From Coniochaeta sp. PMI_546 (Eukaryota > Ascomycota > Sordariomycetes > Coniochaetales > Coniochaetaceae): a DNA stretch of 64,000 bases. The position numbers and the translations under genes are program-made. The stretch spans positions 992,001 through 1,056,000 of the forward strand of contig MU271146.1 of the NCBI GenBank assembly GCA_021432605.1, read 5' to 3'. Below, one piece after another: positions 44,567-54,920 of this stretch (positions within the stretch are counted from its first letter, which is position 1; the number at the start of each line of letters is the position of its first letter). Below the pieces are notes generated by a model. The model did not search any database. It was given only the letters and a program-made list of their open reading frames with translations, and was not told the DNA's origin.

Positions 44567-47447
44567 ATGGTTGAGAGAGACATCCAAGAGTTCCTGAAGA
44601 CGGGCTCTTGGACGACATCTCGGGCAAAAAGTCCCGCCCGGTAAGTTCAACATGTGTCGTTGTTTCCATTTGACTTTTGGACCCCCCTCAACCACCATCA
44701 GGAAGGCACGTTCCAAGCCCCAACAACGACTGACGTCAATAAACTCAAAATGCAGTCAGGACCCTCAAGCTCAGTCAGACGCTCCTTCCCCCAACTTGAA
44801 TGCGGCGCCCGTTCGTGCGAATCAGTCGTCAAAGTTGGATCCTCACGTGCCCAGATCTTTCAATCTCGGATTGCACAAGTCTCGATTTCCCCCGCCGCCA
44901 AGCGTTGAGGATGAGGTCGAGTCACTGGCTCGCGAGCATGGTTCAACCACAGTGTCGGGCACATCCGACGAGGATCCAAAGTTTCCCGGTGATGTCGAGC
45001 AGTTTCCCATCCTGCAGGAGGTGCACGAGTACAATCCGGAGCGTCGATTCGTCTTGGTGTCGAACTCAAACCCGACCTCGGACGCCGGCGTGACCGATGA
45101 TGACGCCGGTCTGAGGCGACGCGCAGGAGAATACGAAGCTAATACATGTCGGAAATACGTTGTTGTGCCTTCTGATGACGAGTCGGCGAAGGAGCCTGGA
45201 AGAAGACCAGGGCTAGAGAAGAGGAAGAGTCGCCAAGATCTGCCACGTATCGACACCGGTCTCCAACAGGAACAGCAGCCTGCAGCGTCAGGGCGGAACA
45301 TGAGTAAGTCTGCGACTTATACTGATAACCCGGCACATGGCTACTTTGAAAGACAGAGGGAGCCTCAGACGACTGGCGACGGACTTCTTTCTCCAGTCAT
45401 TACATCTAAGTATTCTACCAAAGGTCGTGAACGAGCATACTACGACAATCACAACGGAGGATCTGGCACGCCAAATCGTGCTCCTTCGTCAGACCGACGG
45501 GGACCGCCACCGGACGACAAGCGTCGCGGAGACAGAGGGCCTCACTCTGTGGATCCCCCAGCACATAAACGCGCCCCGTCTTACACAGAGTCACCTAGAT
45601 CCGAGCGGCGCAGCGCGGCCAATCCCCGTTACCGGGAGGAGGTATCCTCGTCGCGCATCGCGAGAAATGGGTCTCCACCTCGTACAAAAAGGAGAGACTC
45701 CTCGCCTGCGTCGCAGGTCCGGAAGAGCAACTCTCCACCTTATCCTCAGTCTGCTCGTGAGAAGCAGAGGCTACCTGGCCGTTCTCCTAGCTTCAAGGGG
45801 CGACGTAGGTCTCCGGAGGAAGACGATGACTCGGAGGTAGACCTTCCCCGAGTTCAACGGCCCCATCGCCGTCGAGAATCTATCATCCACCAGGAAGACA
45901 GAACCAACAAATTGAGCCCCGACCTAGGACGTCCACCTCGGCCGGCTGGGCCAAGATCAAGGGGGAGTACGCCCCTTGCTTCACCGCGCATAGTCCAGAA
46001 CCACATCCCCGAACCAGAACTGGGGACAAGTCCACGGAGTGCAGCCACGTTCCCATACGTCAAGGAGTCTAGAAGGGTTGATGAGCGAGCCGTGCCGTCA
46101 CTTTCTACTGCCGAATCCGCTCCGCAGAAAAGCAGGTCCGGGATGGATGACGATAACGATATTCCACGTACTGGGGGCCGGTCTAGAGCGTCCAGTCTTC
46201 TCAAGGCGGCAACCGTTGCCGCGCCCCTGGCTGCCGCGACACTGCCGATCCTGATTCCTGGTGCAACCACCTCGCCGATTGAGCGGCGGAAATCGCCATT
46301 GCCACCTCCGCATGCTCGGCAGAGCTCTCTCGAGGGCAGCCCTCCGACAGGGCACTGGCAGCCGCCTGCGTTCAATCCCACCGAGCAAAGAGCGACTCTT
46401 GACAAGCCAGTTATGTCCTACCGTCGCTACTCGGAAGACGTGGAACAAGGCGTCGTCAAAGCGCTCCCAGAATGTCCTAGAACGGTAGCTACAACAGGAC
46501 ATCACGACTGGCTTACTTTACCACAAGCGCGAAACTTTGATATATGCCCAAACTGCTACGAGGCAACGTTTGCCAACACCCAGTTCAAGCATTCATTTGT
46601 TCCCGCTCCTCTCCGGGGCGCGGACATACCTGTCACCTGCGACTTCGGCTCATCGCACTGGTATCGCGTAGCCTGGTTGATGACTGTTAAGTACGGCATT
46701 CCAGACTTACGCCTCCTCAAGGCGATTGCTGCGGTCGGGGTGAAGCACCAACAATGCTCAGGCAGCCGGGAAGCGAGCCGAATCTGGTATAGCATCCTAG
46801 ATCCTTATTCGCGGCGGCCTATTCCGACATTCACAGTATGCCCCAACTGCGCCAAAACTATTGAAGTCATCCTACCCAACTTGTACGGCGTTTTCGTGGA
46901 GCTAGACTCGCCAGCCATTCCTACCCGTGGCGTATGTGATATGCATTTCACCCCCGGCAGGAAACGGTTTCTCCAAATCTTCGACCTCCTGGAAAGCACG
47001 TCGGACGCGGCTCTGGCACGCAGGACGCCACCCGACCTTCAAAGACTGGCGGACCGAATCCGAAACGTGACCATCACTCAGGAGTGTATGCGCGACGAGC
47101 CGGTCCCGGGCCGTAAGTGGCACGTGATGGAGTCGATCCCGGAGTTCACTGTCTGCGAAGAGTGCTTCGAAGACGTCGTCCTGCCCATAGTGGAAGGTGA
47201 GGGGGGCAGCGTTGCGCGGAACTTCTTCAAGCGCCGGCAAGAACGGCCGATGGCTACATGCCAGCTTTATAGTGACAGGATGCGGGACATCTTCAGGAAA
47301 GCTTGTCGGCGGGATGATTTGGGATATCTCGACGATAGGGTTAAGGAGAGATTGGATATTGAAGCTTCGATCAAGGCGAAGCTTGCTGAGCATCCGGACG
47401 AGGAAGAGACTAGGGAGTTGTTGAACGAATGGCAGAAGTGGGAGTAG
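44567..47447 (+). CDS. Disordered Ser/Arg-rich protein with conserved Cys-rich C-terminal domain
   Basis: Two exons, 44567-44640 and 44702-47447, with a 61-base intron (GTAAGT...CATCAG), give 939 residues starting MVERDIQEFLKTGSWTTSR. No upstream in-frame stop was found immediately before this ATG, so a further 5' exon is possible. Residues 1-600 are disordered, rich in Ser, Arg and Pro. The C-terminal 330 residues form an ordered domain with repeated cysteine pairs: ICPNCYEATF, VCPNCAKTI and VCEECFEDVV, plus single cysteines in CDFGSSHW, CSGSREA and CDMHFTPGR. These could bind zinc. From memory, similar proteins are found across Sordariomycetes and Leotiomycetes without an assigned function. 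A short hydrophobic stretch (AATVAAPLAAATLPILIPGA) sits near residue 540. Confidence 0.8.
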
Positions 47448-48076
47448 ATCTGACGAGAGTGTGACCTAGAACAACGTCTTGGACAAGCGATTCCTGAATC
47501 TATGGTATCCATTGATACCAATTTTATCCCTGAAAGCTCCAAGCCGTCTTCCCCCTTTATAAGACTACAAAATGTCACCCAGCACCATTTTTAACTCGTG
47601 CATCATCGGGAAGAGAGTTCCCCTGCATCCAGCTCGCAGAAACCACATGCGACCCGTGCGGAGAATATGCGAGACTGCAGACACTATTTGGGTAACAGTT
47701 AAGGTTAACTCTATAAGTGCCGGATATGCCCCGACTTTATTCAAGACCTACAGTTCCATCGACCCCAGACTTACCAATATCGCCTTTTACCCAATGGCAC
47801 CTTGGACATATCCGGCTGATATTCCCACCACTCGCCCCAGGGCTCTCACCATGACATGCCAAGGCAATCTCATCCAATTTGTTCTGGAGCATCTATAGGT
47901 GTCCTGGTTTGCGGGGTGTATTACCAGACGGACAGTCAAAGAATATTTCTCCGGAGCTGTGGAAGACCTCGGTGTAGACTCGACTCTCTATATCAAAGTG
48001 GCGCTCTCACTATGATGGAGGGGGACAGGCATTGCCGTACCCATCTCTCACGCGTGTTCCGGCGCTCGCCTGCACA
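47448..48076. other. Intergenic region
   Basis: Between the cysteine-domain gene and the GH28 gene. A short frame at 47572-47898 lacks family features. Probable promoter of the GH28 gene. Confidence 0.45.
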
Positions 48077-49621
48077 ATGTACTTCCTCGTTGTCTTCCAG
48101 CTCCTCTCGGTGTTGTCACTGTGGCCTGTGGCGACCTCTGCCGCTATCGTGAAGCGCGGCTCGACATGTACCGTTACACCACTCAGCACGACGCCGAAGC
48201 CACAGCGCAGCATCGACACCGTTCATCCAGCAGCACGCGATATTGTCTTGGACGTCACGTCTCCGGACTCTCCCGAGCCGGTGGCTCCTCGGTGGCCCGC
48301 TCCAGGTCGATATCCGCGACCAGCACCGTCGAAAGGGAGTCACCCTCCGAGTAAAGCGTTAGTGCCAATGGAGACACGAATCCAGTACGTCAAAGATGAT
48401 GATGAACTCATCGATAGATCCCTGTCACAGCGCGACGTCGCAGCAACAGTGGACGACACCCCCCAAATGCTCGAGGCCTTCAAAAAATGCGGCAAAGACG
48501 GGACCATAATCTTCACAGAAGGCACCTTCAACATTCGGCAGGTCATGAATACAACGGATCTCTCAAACTGCGATATCAGCATCTACGGCAAGTTCGTCTG
48601 GTCCGCCGACAACATCGCCTACTGGCAGCGGTCGACTTACAGCGTAACCTACGCCGGGCGGTCGACGGCGTGGCTTTTTGGGGGGAAGAACGTCTCCATG
48701 CGCGGGTACGGCAAGGCACTGTTCGACGGGAATGGGCAGACGTGGATCGATCAGAATAAGAACAACGCGAATCAGAATGGTCGGCCGATATCCCTCACAG
48801 TATGGAAGGGGACAAACATATATATCGACGGGATTACGTGGCGCCAGGCGCAGTTCTGGCACACGTTTATTGCGCACTCGCAAAATGTGACCATGACGAA
48901 TCTGGATATGAATACGACCAGCAACTCGCAGTGGAAGGCGGTCAATACCGATGGGACGGATACGTGGAATTCCAAGGACATTGTCATCAGTAATTGGACT
49001 GTGACGTGCGGTGATGTGAGTTGCAACCGTCCCGTCCTCGGCACAATATCGCTTCTAACCGGTCGTCAGGACTGTATTAGCGTCAAAGGTAACAGCACGA
49101 ACGTGCACGTTAGCAATATAGTCTGCCACGAGTCGGGCGGCATGTGCATCGGCAGCATGGGGTCCAACTCCGGGCAGCCCGATTACGTAGACAACGTCGT
49201 CTTCGAGAACGTCACCCTCTTCCACTCGTCCAACGCGGCTTGGATCAAGACGTACCCGGGCCAGGGCCACGTCAAGAACGTAACCTTTCGCAACATCCAC
49301 TGCAACGACGTCAACCAGCCCATCTACGTGACATCGTGCATCTACTCGGGGAATAACTGTGATAGTTCGAGGCTGGGGATATCGGATGTGAGGTGGGAGA
49401 ATATCACGGGCACCAGCCGGTATAACATCGCGGCGGGTATGCACTGTAGCTCTCAGGTGCCATGTACGGGTTTCAGCTTCAAGGATATCGATATCAAGCC
49501 CAAGGATGGCGGGACAGCGAAGGTGATGTGCTCGAATATCAAGAACCAGGCGAGTATGGGGCTGACATGCAATGGGGCTTGTCCGGGGAACTGGCCGCAG
49601 CAGTTATCTGGAAATAGGTAG
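48077..49621 (+). CDS. Secreted glycoside hydrolase family 28 (exo-polygalacturonase/rhamnogalacturonase type)
   Basis: Exons 48077-49015 and 49070-49621 give 496 residues. The 54-base intron (GTGAGT, branch CTAAC, CAG) is a multiple of three and has no stop, so the unspliced frame stays open. Splicing is required to rebuild the GH28 catalytic pair in CGDDCISVKG. A signal peptide of about 22 residues is followed by KR and a disordered linker. Right-handed beta-helix motifs follow: NTDG (Asp292) and DD (Asp313, Asp314), with the 21-residue spacing seen in Aspergillus PGII. In place of the GGHG catalytic-histidine motif it has GGMCIGSMG (Met338), and for RIK it has WIK. Such changes occur in the exo-rhamnogalacturonase/exo-polygalacturonase branch, so pectin side-region hydrolysis is likely but activity is unproven. 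Confidence 0.88.
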   Translation: MYFLVVFQLLSVLSLWPVATSAAIVKRGSTCTVTPLSTTPKPQRSIDTVHPAARDIVLDVTSPDSPEPVAPRWPAPGRYPRPAPSKGSHPPSKALVPMETRIQYVKDDDELIDRSLSQRDVAATVDDTPQMLEAFKKCGKDGTIIFTEGTFNIRQVMNTTDLSNCDISIYGKFVWSADNIAYWQRSTYSVTYAGRSTAWLFGGKNVSMRGYGKALFDGNGQTWIDQNKNNANQNGRPISLTVWKGTNIYIDGITWRQAQFWHTFIAHSQNVTMTNLDMNTTSNSQWKAVNTDGTDTWNSKDIVISNWTVTCGDVSCNRPVLGTISLLTGRQDCISVKGNSTNVHVSNIVCHESGGMCIGSMGSNSGQPDYVDNVVFENVTLFHSSNAAWIKTYPGQGHVKNVTFRNIHCNDVNQPIYVTSCIYSGNNCDSSRLGISDVRWENITGTSRYNIAAGMHCSSQVPCTGFSFKDIDIKPKDGGTAKVMCSNIKNQASMGLTCNGACPGNWPQQLSGNR

Positions 49622-50265
49622 TCTTGAGGAAAGTAATGACATGAGATGCTGCCTTGCGAATAAACGATGAGTATCATGATGATCAGTAACAACGATAACA
49701 ATCAACAAGGTAGCACTGTGAGAATGAAGTATTGAGTTGTTGAGAGAGGGCTCTCCGGTAGTGAAAGCATTCTGGCGAACTGAGACGTAGACAAGGTAAG
49801 GTAGGGTCTGCCAGTCGTCCACATACGGGTGTGAGACCAATGAGGACTGAGTCTCTGGTGACGACTTTGTTGTCTTGAAGTTCCTATGATACCAATTGAG
49901 GAACACAAAGATGTTGAAATGAAACCTGGCCGGCTGATTCTTGACTGTCAGCTTCTAACTGCCAGCTGCAATTTGTTGAACGGCCGCAGACGCTAGCATC
50001 AATCGAGCTAGCCCATGTTGTGGAGCCCTTAGGGTCGGTCAACCCCACGAAACCTGCGCCGGGCAAAATTGTTGCCAAAATTTCGACCAGCGCCGAATTG
50101 GATCGACCTCACATTTTCACAACCCCCGAACTCTGAAGCCGCAACCCAGTCCGAGGTAAGTCAGGTCAAGGTAATTGCTGCAGCCCTATTCTATCCGTCA
50201 ATTCAAACCTCCGTCGACTCTTACTGACCTCGATCCTCATCACCCAGACTGCGCAAATCGACGAA
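49622..50265. other. Intergenic region, promoter of rpl4
   Basis: No coding frame supported. The right part should contain the ribosomal protein promoter and 5' leader, possibly with a 5' UTR intron. Confidence 0.5.
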
Positions 50266-51623
50266 ATGGCTTCAAGACCGACTGTCACGATCCTCGGTGC
50301 CGATGGCGCGGCCACCGGTGCTACGCACACCATCCCCAGCGTGTTTCTGAGCCCGATCCGCCCGGATATCGTCCAGCAGGTGCACACCGGCATGGCCAAG
50401 AACAAGAGGCAGCCGTACTCCGTCAGCGAGAAGGCTGGTCACCAGACCTCTGCCGAGTCTTGGGGAACTGGTTAGTGAATCCCACCCGACGGTGAACTGT
50501 GACTGGGGGGGTGGAATAGTCTCATGGCAGCGGAAATCGTGAGACAGAGAGCTGGGATCTGGGAAAGAATTTGATCCGATGTTGGACGAGCACTCGCGGT
50601 GGACGAGACAGACGGACTGGGAGAATCAAGGCTAATTCAGCATGAATACAGGTCGCGCTGTTGCCCGTATCCCCCGTGTCTCGGGTGGTGGTACTCACCG
50701 CGCCGGTCAGGCCGCTTTCGGTAACATGTGCCGTGGTGGACGCATGTTCGCTCCTACCAAGATCTGGCGCAAGTGGCACATCAAGATCAACCAGGGACAG
50801 AAGTACGTTTTGAACAAGTTCCCGGGCTTCGCTTGATGACAGCAACTAACGAGGTACTAGGCGTTTCGCTACCGCTTCCGCTCTGGCTGCTTCCGCTGTT
50901 CCCCCTCTCCTCCTCGCCCGTGGCCACCAGATCTCCTCCGTCCCCGAGGTTCCCCTTGTCATCGACTCCGCCGCTTTCGACGGTGCCGCCTACGCCAAGA
51001 CCGCCGCTGCTGTCGGTCTGCTGAAGGCCGTCGGTGCCGGTCCCGACGTCGAGAAGGTCAAGGGCTCCAAGAAGCTCCGCGCTGGTAAGGGTAAGCTGAG
51101 GGGTCGTCGTTACCGCCAGCGCCGCGGACCTCTGGTCGTCTACGACCCCGAGGTTGACGGCAAGGGTCTCGTTTCCGGATTCCGCAACGTCCCCGGTGTT
51201 GAGACGTGCCCCGTCACCGCTCTCAACCTCCTCCAGCTCGCCCCTGGTGGTCATCTCGGACGTTTCATCGTCTGGACTTCCTCCGCTTTCAAGAGCCTGG
51301 ACAAGATCTACGGCACTACCACCACCCCCTCCGAGCTCAAGAAGGACTTCCTCCTCCCGTCCAACATCGTCTCGCAGGCCGACCTCACCCGTCTCATCAA
51401 CTCTTCCGAAATCCAGAGCGTGCTCCGCGCCCCCAAGGGTGGCAAGATCACCAAGCGCGGTAACGTGCAGAAGAAGAACCCGCTCAAGAACAAGCAGGTC
51501 CTCCTCCGCCTCAACCCGTACGCCTCTGCCTTCCAGAAGGAGAAGCTCGGCCAGCAGAAGATAGACGACGGCAAGCCCAAGCCCCTATCCCAGAGCTTCA
51601 AGGATGTTCTCCAGGAGTTCTAA
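50266..51623 (+). CDS. rpl4: 60S ribosomal protein L4 (uL4)
   Basis: Three exons, 50266-50470, 50652-50802 and 50861-51623, with introns of 181 and 58 bases, give 372 residues, the normal length for eukaryotic uL4. The sequence is highly conserved: [77 protein letters not shown], ending in a basic Lys-rich tail. uL4 lies in the large subunit and its long loop lines the polypeptide exit tunnel. The two introns close to the 5' end, the first unusually long for this window, are typical of fungal ribosomal protein genes. Codon use favours C-ending codons, as expected of a highly expressed gene. Confidence 0.97.
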
Positions 51624-52432
51624 GGTGGCGGTCTTGTGTCGTGCGTGTTCTTGAGGATTGGCGGGAAAAGGGGATCGGTTGCATGGTTCTACTTTTGCGG
51701 CGTAATGGCATGGAATGTGTGTTAAGAGCCACATTTTCAATGAAGATATCAACAACACTTCTTGCTTCCCGATATATGGTCTCCGTGAATTAACTTGCTC
51801 TTGATGCCAAAGTGATAAAATACCACCTCTAAAGTTCGAGTGCTCCTAAATCGTGCGGGTCACATACATTCCGAAAGCCATTTTCGTTATCTCTACATAA
51901 TCTGAACTCGTCGTAAAGCCACAAGCTCGTAGGTATAGCTAGGGAGGAGACAACATATAGTTTTTTTTTCTTTTTTTTCTCGGGGCTCCATAGGAAGAAG
52001 AATGACGGGGCGGTGCACATGATTGCGACTGTCTCCGAGTGTTGATGTCTGATAGTCCAGACTTGCTGCGATTTTACAGCTAGAAACCCGGTGGCTTATC
52101 AGCAAACTTCGGCACAAGCCCGCTTGAGACATCAGCTCGCAACCGTGAGCCTGAATGTGAGACACCCTGGTGCCATATGTTGGTCTCCATTGCCGTGCAT
52201 ACGTCGGCCTCTCGTTACAGTCAGGGAGCTTCACCTTGTGAATAAACATACCCATATACCCATATGAAAATCACCCAGCCCCAAGCGCATGTGAAGGTAC
52301 AAAGTCGCTCAGCGGCATTCATAATCATATATAAATATCCCAAGCCCGTATCATATACTCGTGGACTCTAGCAAGTCTTACTCATGATAATCCCATACAT
52401 CAACAATCTCACCACGCTCGTCTGCAAAGGCC
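51624..52432. other. Intergenic region
   Basis: Between the convergent rpl4 and aminotransferase genes. Contains a T-rich run near 51960-51980 and no supported gene. Confidence 0.5.
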
Positions 52433-54451
52433 TTAACACCCCATCAAACTACCGAGATTCCCAAACACAACATCTTCCGACTCGGCAGCGATCGGTGAGT
52501 TGTTGATAATATCCTCGATGACCTTGACGTCCTTAATCCTCCAAAACTTCTGCACACCGGCCACGAACCGCTCGGTGCAAGAGTCGACCCTCTCCTCCGT
52601 CTCGGCCGCGAAGCAAAGCCTGTAGTAAGCCCACCCGATCTCCCTCCGTACCTTGTCGTCCGCGCTGAACATCATTCCCGGGCTGACGAGGACGAGGTAC
52701 TGCTTCCTCGTCAAGAACATCATGAGCGCCGTCGACAAAGCCGTACCGTCCACCACGATGGGGGCATCCGTCCTCTGCGCGTGCCACAGCGGGTGCTTCT
52801 CGAAGTGCATGCGTATCCAGACAAACATTCCTCCCCTCGGCCAGGAAAAGTCGAACAGCTGCGTCTTAGTGACGACGCCCCAGTCCCCATCGGAGGAGTT
52901 TGCGAACGCGCCAGTCTTCAGCTGGAATGAGTTCTCGTCCAGAATCTGACACATCCGGTTCATCCTCCGCTCATACTGACCCCGCAGACCCTCGAGCCAG
53001 CGCACCCAGCCATCGATCTTCCACCCGGTGAAATCAGCACGGTCCTTGTTGCTGCGCAGCGCAGCAAAGGACTTCTTAGCTTCCGAGTCGGCCGACGAGT
53101 CCGGCCCCATCACCAGCTCCGCGACCATGGACTGCACGAAGCCCGAGGGCTGCTGCGTGGACGTCTCGGCAATGCGGAGGAAGCGCTGCACCAGCTCCGG
53201 CTGGGCGGTTATCCAGCCCAGCCGGCAGCCGGGGGCGATGGTCTTGGAAAAGGTGTCGAGGCGGATGACGCGACCGTCCACGTCGACGGATAGGAAAGAG
53301 GGGACGAGCGAGTCGAGGAACTCGTACCCGGATGACTTGGCGGGCTTGGGAGCCGGCTTGCGCTCGGGAGCGGGGAGGCCGCGGGATATGGCTTCGCCTA
53401 TCTCAGCCGAGGGAAATTGGAGGTACCAGTATGGGTCATCTTCGACGATGATGACGTCGTACCTGCTGCAGACGGCGTAGATTTCTTTGCGACGCTCGAG
53501 AGAGAGGACTATACCTGTGGGGTTGTGGCCCATCCTGCGAGGAGTGAAGTCAGTATTGCTGCTGTTTTGCGACTTGACAGACGTGCATAGACTTACGTAA
53601 CGGTGTACATGAGGCTTGGTCTCTTACCCTTTGCGTAATCCCAGTTGGCGAGCACGTCTTCGAGGCCACCCTTGCCCGACACAACCATGCCGCCTTCGTC
53701 GGCCTCAACAGCTACGATCTGAACGCCCCGAGGTGCCGCCTGGGTAAGGACATTGCCGTATACAAAGTTCTCGCACAGCAGGCCAGGCCTGTTGCGCACG
53801 TCGTCCTTGCCGGGAACCCAGTTGTCGACGAAGAGCTCGAGTGTCTTGGACATGCCGTCTGTCGAACCGCAGGTGAGGATCACCTCCGGTCCGCCCTCGT
53901 ACGGTACGTTGGGGTGCAGGTGCTCCCTTGTGAATTGTCTGATCCAGGACAGGAGTGGTGGGTAGCCTTGTGCGAGACCATATTGCAGTGCTGATTCTAG
54001 GTCGACCTTCTTCAACGGGTCTGACTCCTTGATCGCTTTCGGAACGCCAATGTGAGTGGCGACGGTCGGGTCGCTTGAGATCTTGGTGGATGCGAGCCTC
54101 GATGAGATGTCGCTGGCGTCCGACTCATCGGGATGGTTCGGCGTGGGCGTCCATCTCTCGGGCTTTGCGGCTTGTGCTTCGAGGGTATCGAATGGGAAGA
54201 AGCTGACGTTTGGCAGACCTTGAGTCCGACGGTTAGTGAGTGCGTCATGGTCAAGCAAACGTAAACGGCGGTAATCACATACCTCCGGCGAGGTTTCCAA
54301 TGCCGGGGATCATGAAGAACTTATAGTACTCCTTCATCTTGCTGGGGACGCGCCGCTTCGTCGTCTCAGAGAAGTGATGACTGAGGTCCAGCGGCTGGGG
54401 CTTCTTGCCTGCCCCGGACGAGCAATGCCGATATGACGGAGGGGCGTCCAT
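52433..54451 (-). CDS. Aromatic amino acid aminotransferase, Aro8 type (fold type I PLP)
   Basis: Three exons, 54451-54283, 54218-53597 and 53534-52433, with introns of 64 and 62 bases, give 630 residues. The N-terminus DLSHHFSETTKRRVPSKMKE and YYKFFMIPGIGNLAGGLPN match fungal Aro8/Aro9 proteins. Further motifs are ALQYGLAQGYPPLLSWIRQF, the cofactor-binding TCGSTDG, MGHNPTGIVLSLERR, VEDDPYWYLQFP, and the PLP Schiff-base lysine in RLDTFSKTIAPGCRLGW. Enzymes of this group transaminate Trp, Phe, Tyr, kynurenine or 2-aminoadipate with a 2-oxoacid. Which substrate is used here cannot be read from sequence. It lies on the same strand as, and 470 bases from, a flavin monooxygenase gene. aro8 is the closest yeast name. 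Confidence 0.9.
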
Positions 54452-54920
54452 GGCGTCGATTGCTAATGCTAATGGTTGATGGTTGATGATGATTGAATGG
54501 AATCTATCGCGAGAAAGTCTACGATCTTTTGCTCTTGCTGCTTATCCTAAGGTAGCTAAGACGAGGAAGACCAATTAGGGAAAGAGATGGTTGTGGGTGA
54601 ATGTGTGTGTCTGTGTGTAAGAGTCGCCGCCTGCGGACGGCGCCGCGATTACAAATGTTGGGCCAGTACCCGATAAGGAAGCTCCCCTAATGCTCCGATA
54701 AGGCATGTAAGCGGAGCGAAGTTACTACCCGTCCCCGTGGGAAGCCTGCCGAGTGCCGGGCCAAGAGGAAATCGGGGGCGGTCGGGGCTGCCATTTAATT
54801 GGCGGCATGTTGAGCAATGACTGCAAGCAAGCGTCCGTCGTTTATTAATCATGACAACCATTGAAATACTTTGACGCTCGCCAGCATGAATCGCCCATTA
54901 GCGGTGCAAGATTGGCATAA
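54452..54920. other. Intergenic region between aminotransferase and monooxygenase genes
   Basis: Holds the aminotransferase promoter and the monooxygenase terminator. Contains a TGTGTGT run near 54600-54620. No gene seen. Confidence 0.5.

Noticed and set aside
45854-46405. Minus-strand frame of 183 codons
   Set aside because: Antisense to the Ser/Arg-rich region of the cysteine-domain gene, with low-complexity composition and no motif.
49016-49069. Treating the GH28 gene as a single uninterrupted exon
   Set aside because: The open frame is real, but it separates the catalytic Asp pair. Removing the 54 bases with GTGAGT...CAG ends restores CGDDCISVKG and the family spacing.
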